DNA of 64,000 nt from Gp6-AA45 sp035652075 (GCA_035652075.1 DASREL010000090.1:1-64000), one strand, 5' to 3'; positions 25,903 to 34,984 are shown, counted from the stretch's first letter. Program-made: numbers and translations. The notes: generated from the sequence alone by a model not told the origin.

Positions 25903-27567
25903 TCACATCCCGGTTGTCAGCTTCAAATCGACCGTCTTCGTCTCGCCATCCATCAGCGAAAACGATTTCGCGCTGGCCCTGACGCTCTCGAGAAAATCAG
26001 GATCGCCCTGCTGGCCCGGTTCGAATCGATCGACGGCGACGATGTAGTAGTCGCCGGCGGGGAGCCCGGACACTTTGAACCGTCCTTCCTGATCGGCACG
26101 GCAGACCGCCTGATAGCGCGGCGACGAGGTCCACTTGTCCTTGTCCTGCGAGAAGACAATCGCGGTGTACTGCGTCGACGGCTGGTCGCGCGAGTCGGTG
26201 ACGAGCCCGGACACGCTGGCCACTTTGTTCGTGATCTCAATCTCCAGTCCGGTGATTTCGCTGCCCGGTTTGAAATCAATTCCGGTGTCGGTGACGTCGA
26301 TGCCGTTGAGGCGAACCGCGCGGATCGACCAACCAGCGGGCGAGGGACCAAAGCCGCCGAGCATGACGCGCCATTGTCCCGGCGTCGACTTCAGCTCGAA
26401 CGTCAGATCGTCGGCGACGCGCGTCGGTGGTGGAGGCGGCCCTGCCAGCAAGTTCATCGACACCGGAAAGAGCCCGAGCATGATCGTCGGCGGCAGCTGC
26501 TGGGCCGCCGCTGGATCGACGACGATGCGTCCCGTGGCGATCGTCGGTTCGGCAGCCATGAGTCGCACATCCGACACATCGTCGCCATTCAGCGTCAGCG
26601 ACGCGGTTGCCGTTTCCGGTCCGTTCGGCGACGGTCCCATGCGCTGCGCGCGCAGCGTGTACGTGCCGGGTGCGAGCCCTGCGACAGAAAACGTGCCGTC
26701 GGGTTTGACCTGCCCGCCGCTCGTCATCGTGACGTTGAAGCCGTCGCCCTGCATGACCATCAGCATCGCCGGCGCCATCGGTTTTCCGTCGGCGCCGGTG
26801 ACAGTGCCGCTCACGCGAGCCGCCTTCACCGACTTCATCATCAGCGCGACGCCGTCCAGTTGCTGACCGACGCGCAATGTCACGCGCTGCGCCTGCGCAA
26901 TGTCCGTCGTCCCAGGGAAGTACGTCGGTGGAAACGCGATGCGTTCCATCGGTCCCCCGTTGTTCGGGTTCATGGTGCCGGGGTTTCGCCACGTGGCGGT
27001 CAGCAAGTACTGGCCCGGCGGGATGCTGAACATGCGGAATTCGCCGAGGTCGTTCGTGAACGCCGGCCGGCCGGCGGGGACCAACTGACGACGGCTCTGG
27101 ATGAATTGATAACGCTGCGCCGCGACCTGCACGTCGGGCATCGGCTCGCCGAATTCGTCCACGATCCGGCCGGTGACAACAGATCCGCGCGGCAACGAGA
27201 GATCGAGCCGCTCGACGGTCTGCCGATCGAGGATCTCCACGGGCTTTGGCACATCGGTCGGCCGCTGCTGGCCGTACGACGTGTTCACGTAGCTGCCTTT
27301 GCTTGCCGAGACGGTGTAGCGACCTGGCCGGACCTCGGTGAATTCGTACTTCCCGTCCGTGTCGGTCGTCGCGACGCGGTTCTCGCGAATCTCGTTCGCG
27401 GTGATGCGCACCTGTGCTTTGCGCAACGGTTGCCCGGTGTCGGCGGCAAACACGTGACCGCGAATCGTGGCGGTGCCCGCCGCCGCCGGCTGTGACGGTT
27501 GCGGCTGTTGCTGCGGCGGCTGGAGCGACTGCGCGAGCGCGGCAAACAGAACGAGAACGTGCAGCAT
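25903..27567 (-). CDS. secreted carboxypeptidase-regulatory-like protein, type A (copy 1)
   Basis: 554 residues. Signal peptide MLHVLVLFAALAQSLQ, then a Gln/Pro-rich spacer, then TATIRGHVFAADTGQPLRKAQVRITA, the same opening as the type A gene at 22620-24221. Other shared blocks are VVTGRIVDEFGEPMPDVQVAA, YFPGTTDIAQAQRVTLRVGQ, FKVSGLPAGDYYIVAVDRFEPGQQGDPDFLESV and SLMDGETKTVDLKL. All recognisable parts are transthyretin-like beta sandwiches. It starts 19 bases after the stop of the type B gene. No enzymatic residues are apparent. Confidence 0.85.
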   Translation of the reverse strand: MLHVLVLFAALAQSLQPPQQQPQPSQPAAAGTATIRGHVFAADTGQPLRKAQVRITANEIRENRVATTDTDGKYEFTEVRPGRYTVSASKGSYVNTSYGQQRPTDVPKPVEILDRQTVERLDLSLPRGSVVTGRIVDEFGEPMPDVQVAAQRYQFIQSRRQLVPAGRPAFTNDLGEFRMFSIPPGQYLLTATWRNPGTMNPNNGGPMERIAFPPTYFPGTTDIAQAQRVTLRVGQQLDGVALMMKSVKAARVSGTVTGADGKPMAPAMLMVMQGDGFNVTMTSGGQVKPDGTFSVAGLAPGTYTLRAQRMGPSPNGPETATASLTLNGDDVSDVRLMAAEPTIATGRIVVDPAAAQQLPPTIMLGLFPVSMNLLAGPPPPPTRVADDLTFELKSTPGQWRVMLGGFGPSPAGWSIRAVRLNGIDVTDTGIDFKPGSEITGLEIEITNKVASVSGLVTDSRDQPSTQYTAIVFSQDKDKWTSSPRYQAVCRADQEGRFKVSGLPAGDYYIVAVDRFEPGQQGDPDFLESVRASAKSFSLMDGETKTVDLKLTTGM

Positions 27568-27586
27568 GGTGCCTCGCGGATGCTCG

Positions 27587-29263
27587 CTAGAAAACGGGAG
27601 CGGTTGTGGCCGTGAGATTCAGCGTCTTCGTTTCGCCGTCGGCGATCGAGAATTTCGTCGCGCGCTCGCGCGCCGCGGACAGGAAGTCGGTGTCCGTCCA
27701 CGCATTCTGCTCGACATCGGTCATCGCGACGACGTAGTAGTCACCGGGCATCAGGCGCACGCGGTAGAGATCGTCTGGACCGGGACGGCCGACAATCACA
27801 TAGCGGGTCTGGACGGTCCACCTCGCCGGGTCCTGCGCAAAGACGACGACGAAGCAATCGCGTACCGTGGCGCCGCTGTCGTCGGTCACACGGCCCGACA
27901 ATTCGAATAGCCGGTTCGTGATCTCGACGACGACGTTTTCGATCGTTGCGCCGGGCGAGACGTCGATGCCGCTGTCGCCCGCATCGGCGTCGTTGAACAG
28001 GACGCGACCGAGCCGCCAGGGTGGCGTCGTGCGGCTACCGCCGGTCGGTGCGGCGCGCAGTTGCACATGGCCGGGTGCGAGCGCAATCTCGAACGTGCCG
28101 TCCTCCTTGATGCGCGCCGGACTGCGGATCTGCTGCGCCATCGCCCACTCCCGCACGGCACCGAGATCGATGGTCGTCACCTTCGGCGGCTCGGTGCCGG
28201 TCAGGCTTTGCGTAAACACGACGCGTCCGCGGATCGTCGCCTGCTTCGCGGCCGCGAGCACCACGCCGCTGACATCGCTGCCGGTGACGGTCACGTCGGC
28301 GACCGCCATCTCACCTGCGGCCATCGGATTGCCGGCGCGCAATGTGTATTCGCCTGGTGCGAGCCCCGTCACCGTGAACTTGCCGTCAGGGCGCACCGGC
28401 GTCGGCACGATGTTGACGACCTGCGCCGAGTTCTTCGGCACGGTCATCACGATGCCGCCGGCGACCGGCTTGCCGTCGGTGTCAACGACCGAGCCGCTGA
28501 TGTTCGCCGTTTGGATCGGCAGGAGCGTCAAGTTGATCGACGTGATCGTTTGGCCCGCTGCGACCGTCAATCGTTGCGCTTCGCCGACGTTACCGGTGCC
28601 GGGATAAAACGTCGGCGCGTAGCCCGAACGATCGCTCGAATCCTGTCCCCGCGGATCGAATGACGTGACCGACGTCCCCTGCGGCCGCAAGACAGCCGAT
28701 ACGTAGTACTGACCGGGCGTCAGCCCGTAGAGCCGAAACTCCCCGATATCGTTCGTCGGCCCGCCGCGGCCGGTCGGCATCAGCCGCCGCGTGCCTTGCA
28801 CGTATTGATAGCGCATCGGCATGACGACGACGTCGGTGATCGGATCGCCGAATTCGTCGACGATCTTGCCGGTGATGGCGCCGCCACGCGCCATCTTGAT
28901 ATCGATGTTGTTGATTCTCTGACCGGCGGCGATCGTGATCCGCTTGCCGGGGCCTTCGACGCGCTGCTCACCCCACGACGTACGCACGTAGTTCGGTTTC
29001 GTGGCCTGGACGGCAAAGACGCCGGCCGGCAGATCGTTGAGATCGTACCGGCCCTCGCCGTCGGTGAGCGCGGTCGTTTGCTGACCGTTCCCGTTGCCCG
29101 CGCGAATTTCGACGCGGGCAAGCGGATGACCGTTTACATCGGTGACCCGTCCGTGGATGCTGGCCGTCCCGGACGGGAGTGCTGGCACATCGCGCGCGGG
29201 TGCCTGCGCGAAGGAGATTGACGAACACGTCAGGGCAACGAGAACGAACCAGGCTCGCGCCAT
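27587..29263 (-). CDS. secreted carboxypeptidase-regulatory-like protein, type B (copy 1)
   Basis: 558 residues, exactly the length of its partner at 24223-25899. Signal peptide MARAWFVLVALTCSSISFAQAPARD; beta domain TASIHGRVTDVNGHPLARVEIRA, DGEGRYDLNDLPAGVFAVQATKPNYVRTSWGEQ; then AITGKIVDEFGDPITDVVVMPMRYQYVQGTRRLMPTGRGGPTNDIGEFRLYGLTPGQYYVSA. It is the first gene of the B-A-B-A set and follows the M14 peptidase? No: the M14 gene is downstream in coordinates but upstream in transcription, ending 19 bases before this start. The five genes may therefore be one transcript. Confidence 0.85.
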   Translation of the reverse strand: MARAWFVLVALTCSSISFAQAPARDVPALPSGTASIHGRVTDVNGHPLARVEIRAGNGNGQQTTALTDGEGRYDLNDLPAGVFAVQATKPNYVRTSWGEQRVEGPGKRITIAAGQRINNIDIKMARGGAITGKIVDEFGDPITDVVVMPMRYQYVQGTRRLMPTGRGGPTNDIGEFRLYGLTPGQYYVSAVLRPQGTSVTSFDPRGQDSSDRSGYAPTFYPGTGNVGEAQRLTVAAGQTITSINLTLLPIQTANISGSVVDTDGKPVAGGIVMTVPKNSAQVVNIVPTPVRPDGKFTVTGLAPGEYTLRAGNPMAAGEMAVADVTVTGSDVSGVVLAAAKQATIRGRVVFTQSLTGTEPPKVTTIDLGAVREWAMAQQIRSPARIKEDGTFEIALAPGHVQLRAAPTGGSRTTPPWRLGRVLFNDADAGDSGIDVSPGATIENVVVEITNRLFELSGRVTDDSGATVRDCFVVVFAQDPARWTVQTRYVIVGRPGPDDLYRVRLMPGDYYVVAMTDVEQNAWTDTDFLSAARERATKFSIADGETKTLNLTATTAPVF

Positions 29264-29282
29264 ACAGAAAGCTTAGACGCCG

Positions 29283-32200
29283 TTATTTTGCATCCAGCTT
29301 TCGTCCGGCGTTCAACTGATCGAAGTTCATCAGTGCGTTAAAAACCAGGAAGTAACTGCCCTCGGTCTCGCCGCGCCAGATGGGGTTGTTCGAGAAGAGG
29401 ACGACGTGCCCTTTCTCGAGCGGCACGTCCACAACTGCCGCGTGTTGTGCGATTTCCGTCCCGTTCTCGACGAGACCCGAGACGAGCAGCTCGCGGTTGT
29501 CGGCATACCGCAGGATGACGCGGGGGCGCATGGCCGGGGGAATCACATTGATGCCGTTGCGCAGTTGTTCGGTCGTCACCGGCGCCGCCTGCCACACGTC
29601 GACGCGCGGCTCCTGGGGGATCTCGACGCCGACTCGTCCTTGCGGCACGTCGATGTCGTCCTGCTGGCCGCGGCCCGTCGGACGGTTGCCGCCATCGTCT
29701 GGGCCGAGACGCCGGCCGCCGCGCGCGCCGAAGATATTCGACACGTTGAAAATCGGTCCGTTGTCGCACCAGATCGCGAGGTTGTCGGTGTAGCCGTACG
29801 CGAGCGGGCTCGCGTTGTCGACCATCTTCGAGCGCACCACGCTGCCGACGATCCGCATCCGCTGACGTGCGGCGACGGAGAGCCCTGGCGTGAAGCCGGT
29901 CGACGCCGCGAGATCAGCGGTGTCCATCGCCGTGATCAGCAGGCCGCCGCTGCGCACGAATTTCTGCAGATGTTCGATGCCGCTGAAGCCGAGACCGGGA
30001 CGCATATCGTCGGTCTGATCTTCGGAGCCGAGATTCGGCGTCTCCGGCGTTTTCTTCCACGGGAGCGGATTGCCCCACATGGGCATGCCGTTGATGATCG
30101 CGTCGGTGCCGCGGCCGACCGGCGCGAAGATGATCACATCGAACTTCGCGTTGAGGTTGTCATCCCTCGCGACCTGCTGCGTGTTGATATAGGTGAACGG
30201 TACCTTCGCGTCGTCGAACGCGTGGCGCCACCACCCTTCGGTCTGCGTCGACAACCAGGTGTGCATGATGGCGACGCGCGGCGCGCGCAACGGGTGCGTC
30301 TTGACGGACGGCGCCGATGCGACCGCGGTGACCTGCAGTCCGAGATCGTTCGCCGCCTTCTGCATGTCGCCGCTCGATACGTTCTTGATCACGAACGATC
30401 CGCGATTGAACTTCTTACCCGCCGCATCGAACGGTTCTTCGGCGGCTTCGAACGACGCGTCCTTGAACATGTAGCGCAACGTGACGAGCTGCGGGTCGGC
30501 GTTGTGGTTGATCAGGAACACCGAACCGGTGCTCGTGACGGTGCCTTTCACCGCGACGTCCGTCACTTTCTCCATCGCCGCGTCGAGGACCTTCGCGTCC
30601 GCGATGCGAACGGCCTGCGTGTTGAACAACTCCGGGAACGTCCATCCCGTGTCGTCGTACGGCGTCCGCTGCGGATCGTTCGGGCTCCAGTACTGATAGT
30701 CGAGCAGCGAGTCCGCGATGCGGCTGTACGGCTGATCCATGCGGATGATGTACGAGCCGGCTGGGAACGTCCTGGTTGTCGGTGCCGGCGAGGCTGAAGC
30801 CCCGCCGCTACGAACGGATGGTTCCTGCCCGTCTGCGTTCGGCCCACCCGTCCTACCTGGCCCACCGGCCCCACCCGCCTCGGTGGTCGTCGGCGTCGGT
30901 GTCGGGCGCGTGCGCTTCGCGGGCAACGTCACGGTGAACGGCGCGGTCGCGCGCGTGATCTCGACGCCCTGCTTCTGCAGAATCTTCAACAGATCGGCTT
31001 GCGTGCCGGGACGTGGATCGTCGCCGGGCAGCACGTACGCCGCCGGCCCCTCGGTGCGCGCCTTCAGGATCGATCGCTTGCTCTTCGTGTAGAAGTTGCG
31101 GAGGAACAGCTGTTTGTTCGCCGCGAAGTAATGCAGCGCGGTCAGGAGTCCCGTCTGCTCGTAGTTGTTGTTGTTCCGCTGCGACCACATCGTCTTCGGC
31201 AGCGGCGGATTTTGTTTGTACCAGGTGCGTGCGTATTCGTCGGGGCGCAGTTCGCGCTCGACGGTGTCCGCGCCGCCGTTGCCGAACGTTTCGTACAGGC
31301 GGCTGATGCCGTTGTGCAGCGCGGCGATGAACATCAAGTAGCCGGGCGACCAGGTGTCGAAGTTGCCGTGCGTGAAGACGCCGGGCATGCCGAACTTCGT
31401 CATCTCCGACACGTTGTTCCAGCCGATCATTTCCCACTCGTCGGCCAGGATCGGATCGATCCACGCGTTGTACGGACCGTCACCCACCGTGTTGTCGTAG
31501 AGATACGGCACCGATTCGTGCAGGTCGTGCAGCACCTGCGGATGCCAGTGGTTGTGCACGTTCAGCACGTTTTCAGTCAGCTTGAGCGTGACGCCCATCG
31601 CGTCGCGGTTGTTGTCGTGCGCGACGTACTTGCCCCAATAAACGAGACCCGGATAGTTCTGACCCGGGTGCGCGAGATGCCACTTGTAGACGTCGACCAT
31701 CTTGTCGCGCCCGTCGACCTCGATCACCGGCGTGATCAGCGTGATCAAGTTATTGCGGATCGATTTGACGTAGTCGTTGTCGTCGACGACGAGCCGATAC
31801 GCCAATTCCATTTCTGCCGTCGGCGCGCCCGTTTCGGTCGAGTGGATGGTGCCGGTGATGTAGTAGATCGGCGTCGACTGCTGCACGAGCGCTTCAGCCG
31901 TCGAGTCGTTCATGTTGATCAGCCGCGGGTCGGCGAGCTTCTCGAGGCGCTGACGGTTCTCCTCGAGCTTTGCCATGATCGGCTCGGACGCGATCGCGAC
32001 CGCGATCATCTCGCGCCCCTCTTCCGTCTTCCCGATAGAAAAGACTTTGACCCGTTGCGGCGCCGCCTTCTCGAGCATCCGCATGTAGTCGTAGACCTGC
32101 TCCGCGTACGGCAGGATGCCCGGCGCGCCGGCGATGTCGCCGAGCACCGCTTTCGGCGTCGGCACTGTCTTCGACGCCGGCAGGTAATCGGTCAGCGGCG

Positions 32201-32345
32201 AGTTGAAGAACGGCTGCGTCGTGTATTCCTTGATCTTGGCCGTATAGTCTTGGTCAATCGCGACTTTCGGGTCTCGCGTAAAGGACTGCTGGGCGGTCAA
32301 CGTGGCAGCGAAGCACACGAAAAACGCCGAAATTTTCAATTTCAT
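29283..32345 (-). CDS. large secreted M14-family zinc carboxypeptidase, paralogue 2
   Basis: 1020 residues, signal peptide MKLKISAFFVCFAATLTAQQ. The catalytic domain has TGTIHSTETGAPTAEMELAYRLV (H-x-x-E zinc ligands), ITLITPVIEVDGRDKMVDVYKW and HPQVLHDLHESVPYLYDN. The C-terminal half keeps the amidotransferase-like block (DVIIFAPVGRGTDA, GIEHLQKFVRSGGLLITAMDT) seen in the paralogue at 11065-14001. A low-complexity Pro/Thr/Gly/Ser linker of about 55 residues (about 480-535) is an insertion relative to that paralogue and is partly encoded by 9-base words. It is followed at 19 bases by the regulatory-domain genes, a plausible functional partner set. Confidence 0.9.
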   Translation of the reverse strand: MKLKISAFFVCFAATLTAQQSFTRDPKVAIDQDYTAKIKEYTTQPFFNSPLTDYLPASKTVPTPKAVLGDIAGAPGILPYAEQVYDYMRMLEKAAPQRVKVFSIGKTEEGREMIAVAIASEPIMAKLEENRQRLEKLADPRLINMNDSTAEALVQQSTPIYYITGTIHSTETGAPTAEMELAYRLVVDDNDYVKSIRNNLITLITPVIEVDGRDKMVDVYKWHLAHPGQNYPGLVYWGKYVAHDNNRDAMGVTLKLTENVLNVHNHWHPQVLHDLHESVPYLYDNTVGDGPYNAWIDPILADEWEMIGWNNVSEMTKFGMPGVFTHGNFDTWSPGYLMFIAALHNGISRLYETFGNGGADTVERELRPDEYARTWYKQNPPLPKTMWSQRNNNNYEQTGLLTALHYFAANKQLFLRNFYTKSKRSILKARTEGPAAYVLPGDDPRPGTQADLLKILQKQGVEITRATAPFTVTLPAKRTRPTPTPTTTEAGGAGGPGRTGGPNADGQEPSVRSGGASASPAPTTRTFPAGSYIIRMDQPYSRIADSLLDYQYWSPNDPQRTPYDDTGWTFPELFNTQAVRIADAKVLDAAMEKVTDVAVKGTVTSTGSVFLINHNADPQLVTLRYMFKDASFEAAEEPFDAAGKKFNRGSFVIKNVSSGDMQKAANDLGLQVTAVASAPSVKTHPLRAPRVAIMHTWLSTQTEGWWRHAFDDAKVPFTYINTQQVARDDNLNAKFDVIIFAPVGRGTDAIINGMPMWGNPLPWKKTPETPNLGSEDQTDDMRPGLGFSGIEHLQKFVRSGGLLITAMDTADLAASTGFTPGLSVAARQRMRIVGSVVRSKMVDNASPLAYGYTDNLAIWCDNGPIFNVSNIFGARGGRRLGPDDGGNRPTGRGQQDDIDVPQGRVGVEIPQEPRVDVWQAAPVTTEQLRNGINVIPPAMRPRVILRYADNRELLVSGLVENGTEIAQHAAVVDVPLEKGHVVLFSNNPIWRGETEGSYFLVFNALMNFDQLNAGRKLDAK
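30843..30878. repeat. in-frame 9-bp word array in M14 linker
   Basis: Four consecutive 9-base words CCCACCCGT, CCTACCTGG, CCCACCGGC, CCCACCCGC. On the coding strand they give Gly-Gly-containing tripeptides in the linker of the M14 peptidase. No inverted arm is evident. Confidence 0.7.
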
Positions 32346-32438
32346 AGTCCCTGGATCTTACAGTACGCGTCTCCAGTGACCGTACGCGCCGTGGCACTCC
32401 GTGCTGCGTCGTTGCAGGCGAATCGCGAGAGCGTGTGA

Positions 32439-32649
32439 ATCAGCGTTGTGGCGACGTCGACGTGCGTTTCGGCGACGACGATGGACAGTACCGCGATGTG
32501 AACGGACGCTGCCGCCATGTCGACGGACATTTCATCGCGGACGACGGCCGCTTTTCCGACATCGATGGACACTGACGCGCCGATCGACGCACGATTTGTC
32601 TCGATCGACGTGACATGTCACCGTGTCGACCGACGTCTTGCACGCGTGG
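32439..32649. repeat. degenerate 21-bp tandem array in a 360-bp gene-free gap
   Basis: Ten units keep a 21-base register (one has 22). Each starts near A-C/T-G-G-A-C and ends near T/A-C-G, for example units starting at 32460, 32481, 32502, 32523, 32544, 32565, 32587, 32608 and 32629. The gap 32346-32706 holds nothing else convincing. Short open frames through it read as heptads on either strand, but no frame is clearly protein-like. It could be a decayed minisatellite or a remnant coding repeat. Confidence 0.7.
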
Positions 32650-32706
32650 ATTCTCTTTTCTTTCGTGTGAATGGAAGGACAACTGCCGTAATCGTTCACC
32701 ATTCCC

Positions 32707-34413
32707 GTGCCCGTGATTCACAGGGCGGAGTGGTTGGGGCATGTGGACTATAGTCCGTGGACCTGGACGCACCAGCCAGCTAAAAAACTAGCACCGAGGA
32801 CAACCCTGACACTACTACCGGTACTTGCGCTGGCCGCGGCGACGCTTGTCCAAGCCGCTCCGCCGTCGAAGCGCGACACGGCACTGCAAACTCCTTCGAC
32901 TGACGTCGTTCACGTCATCGTCACGACCCGTCCAGGCCAGTCGACACCCGTTGCGGATCGACTGAAAGCTCGCGGCCGCACGGTGGTCAAGAAGTTCACG
33001 ATCATCAACGCGCTCGCGGTCGATGCCTCCGCCGACGACCTGGACGCGCTGGACGCGGATCCCGATGTCCTGGATATTTCACTCGACGCGCTTCTCGTCG
33101 GCAGCTCGACATACACGTCGAAGTCAGATGTCCAGACCGCGGCTCCGCTGCAAGCGACGCTGGGCCTGCCGGCGCAGAAGCTGACGGGAAAGAACGTCGG
33201 CGTTGTCGTGATCGATTCGGGCTTGGCCGCAAACGGCGATTTCGACGGCACGAAGTTCTACGACTTCACCAGCGCGGCGACCAACAATGCCTACGACGAC
33301 TATGGTCACGGCACGCACGTCGCGGGGCTCATCGCCAGCAAAGGATCCCTGTCGCAAAACGCGTACGCCGGCATTGCGAGCGGCGCGCGGTTGATTGCGC
33401 TGAAAGTCCTCGACGCGCAAGGATGCGGATCGACGAGCACCGTCATCTCGGCCATCGAATTCGCGACGGCCAACAAGGCGGCGCTCGGCGTCGACATCAT
33501 CAACCTGTCGCTCGGGCATCCGATTCTGGAACCGGCCGCGACCGATCCGCTGGTGCAGTCGGTTGAAGCCGCGATTCGTGCCGGCATCGTCGTCGTCGTG
33601 TCGGCCGGCAACGTCGGCAAGAACATCGTCACCGGGATGCCAGGTTATGCCGGCATCCTGAGCCCAGGCAACGCCCCGTCAGCAATCACCGTCGGCGCGC
33701 TCGATACAGCGAACACGACCGCGCGTGCCGACGATGTCGTGCCGACGTACAGCTCGCGCGGGCCGACGTGGTACGACGCGTTTGCGAAACCCGACCTCGT
33801 GGCACCGGGCCAGAACCTCGTGTCGGATGCGGCAATCGGCAGCACGTTGTTCAACAACTATCCCGATCGCCAGGTGACGGTGGCCGGCGGACAAACACGT
33901 TTTCTTCGCCTGAGCGGCACGAGCATGTCCGCGGCCGTGACATCCGGCGTCGCCGCGCTGCTGATCGAGGCCAGCCGCACCGCAACCGGCGCGACGCCGT
34001 CGCCGGACACGATCAAACAGGTGCTCGAGTACACCGCCCTGCCGCTCGATGGCGTCGACGGGTTGACGCAAGGCCACGGCGCGTTGAATGGCGCGGGCGC
34101 CATCGCGTTGATGTCCGCGATCGCGGGTTCGACCGGCGCGGCGGTCCCCGATGTCGTGGCGACCGTGTCGCCGCAATCGACGACAATTGCGGGCCAAACA
34201 CTGCCGTGGGCGCAGACGGTCGTCTGGGGCAACACGGTGGTGTGGGGCAACACGGTCGTCTGGGGCAACACCGTCGTCTGGGGCAATACGGTTGTGTGGG
34301 GCAACACGGTCGTGTGGGGCAACACCGTTGTCTGGGGCAACACGGTGGTCTGGGGTAACACCGTCGTCTGGGGCAACACAGTCGTGTGGGGGAACGTCAA
34401 CGACTCCAGATGA
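32707..34413 (+). CDS. secreted subtilisin-like serine protease (S8) with WGN repeat tail
   Basis: 568 residues if started at the GTG 32707; an internal GTG at 32743 is also possible, since the signal peptide (KKLAPRTTLTLLPVLALAAATLVQA) comes late. An inhibitor-I9-like propeptide (VHVIVTTRPGQSTPVADRLKARGRTVVKKF) precedes the catalytic domain. The triad is visible in VVVIDSGLA (Asp), YGHGTHVAGLIA (His) and LSGTSMSAAVTSG (Ser), with the oxyanion Asn in VVVSAGNVGKN. The C-terminus ends in ten perfect copies of TVVWGN. Such WG-containing tails occur in acidobacterial and myxobacterial subtilases; their role is unknown. The next gene begins at or before its stop. Confidence 0.9.
   Translation: MPVIHRAEWLGHVDYSPWTWTHQPAKKLAPRTTLTLLPVLALAAATLVQAAPPSKRDTALQTPSTDVVHVIVTTRPGQSTPVADRLKARGRTVVKKFTIINALAVDASADDLDALDADPDVLDISLDALLVGSSTYTSKSDVQTAAPLQATLGLPAQKLTGKNVGVVVIDSGLAANGDFDGTKFYDFTSAATNNAYDDYGHGTHVAGLIASKGSLSQNAYAGIASGARLIALKVLDAQGCGSTSTVISAIEFATANKAALGVDIINLSLGHPILEPAATDPLVQSVEAAIRAGIVVVVSAGNVGKNIVTGMPGYAGILSPGNAPSAITVGALDTANTTARADDVVPTYSSRGPTWYDAFAKPDLVAPGQNLVSDAAIGSTLFNNYPDRQVTVAGGQTRFLRLSGTSMSAAVTSGVAALLIEASRTATGATPSPDTIKQVLEYTALPLDGVDGLTQGHGALNGAGAIALMSAIAGSTGAAVPDVVATVSPQSTTIAGQTLPWAQTVVWGNTVVWGNTVVWGNTVVWGNTVVWGNTVVWGNTVVWGNTVVWGNTVVWGNTVVWGNVNDSR
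32745..32762. promoter_or_regulatory. dyad and motif shared with the 35348 site
   Basis: GGACTATAGTCC at 32745-32756 is a perfect palindrome; it overlaps ATAGTCCGTGGAC (32750-32762). The same 13-mer occurs at 35348-35360, ahead of the NTF2-like gene. This may be a shared operator; the XRE regulator at 34966-35283 lies between the two sites. Confidence 0.4.
34216..34395 (+). repeat. ten tandem 18-bp repeats encoding TVVWGN
   Basis: Ten units of 18 bases without any length change. Bases differ between units only at third codon positions (GTC/GTG/GTT, ACG/ACC/ACA, GGC/GGT/GGG, AAC/AAT), so the hexapeptide is invariant while the DNA has diverged. The tail ends with VNDSR. Confidence 0.95.
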
Positions 34414-34984
34414 TTGGCGTCACGGACTGCCCGCGCTCGCCGGCGAGCTCCTGACGCTGCGCGAACTACGACAGTCCGACGCCGAATCACTCTTCATCGA
34501 ACTGACATCACCGGAGGTCCGCCGTTTCACCTGGGCGCCGCCGACGAATGCGGGGGCGTTTGCGAAGTTCATCGAGTGGACGCACGCGGAACGGCAAACC
34601 GGCAAATACATCTGCTACGGGATCGTTCCGAAAGGCGAAGAGCACGCGGTCGGCGTCTACGAGCTCCGGCAACTCCAGCCGGGCTTTCTGCGCGGCGAGC
34701 TCGGGTTTGTGATGGCTGCGCGCCTGTGGGGCAAGGGGTTCTTCATCGACGGCGCCAGGCTCGTGCTCGACTTCGCATTTCGCACGGTCAAAGTGCATCG
34801 CATCGAAGCGCGCGCGGCGGTCGACAATGCGCGCGGGAATGCCGCATTACAGAAGATGGGGGCGCGGCGCGAAGGACGATTGCGCGACGCGTTCTGGCGC
34901 GAGGACCGCTACGTCGATCAGTACTTGTGGGCGATCCTCGACAGCGACTGGCGCGAGCAGGCCGCTCAGCTGAGAGACAAGTAA
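34406..34984 (+). CDS. RimJ/RimL-type GNAT acetyltransferase, start codon unresolved
   Basis: About 190 residues. The GNAT domain is clear: ELLTLRELRQSDAESLFIELTSPEVRRFTW, YGIVPKGEEHAVGVYELRQLQPGFLRGELGFVMAARLWGKGFFIDGARLVLDFAF, and HRIEARAAVDNARGNAALQKMGARREGRLRDAFWREDRYVDQYLWAIL. It probably acetylates N-termini or small molecules. No ATG, GTG or TTG exists in frame between 34385 and the first conserved residues; the coordinate given is approximate. The subtilase stop lies inside this region in another frame, so a rare start codon, a frameshift from the subtilase or a sequence error are the options. Confidence 0.75.
   Translation, partial: PDDWRHGLPALAGELLTLRELRQSDAESLFIELTSPEVRRFTWAPPTNAGAFAKFIEWTHAERQTGKYICYGIVPKGEEHAVGVYELRQLQPGFLRGELGFVMAARLWGKGFFIDGARLVLDFAFRTVKVHRIEARAAVDNARGNAALQKMGARREGRLRDAFWREDRYVDQYLWAILDSDWREQAAQLRDK

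Noticed and set aside
24403..27495. 1030-codon open frame opposite two regulatory-domain genes
   Set aside because: Spans two well-supported minus-strand genes, and its translation is dominated by Arg, Asp, His and Ala without any domain.
27587..32345. Doubt over the transcriptional order of the M14 gene and the regulatory-domain set
   Set aside because: On the minus strand the M14 gene at 29283-32345 is transcribed first and the type B gene at 27587-29263 follows after 19 bases. This is the reading to use where the type B copy 1 entry is phrased awkwardly.
30999..32438. 479-codon open frame opposite the second M14 peptidase
   Set aside because: Antisense composition effect. The minus strand carries the zinc ligands and signal peptide.
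32401..32772. Several short open frames through the 21-bp array as small proteins
   Set aside because: Open frames exist on both strands because of the periodicity. None has a convincing start, ribosome site or known family.
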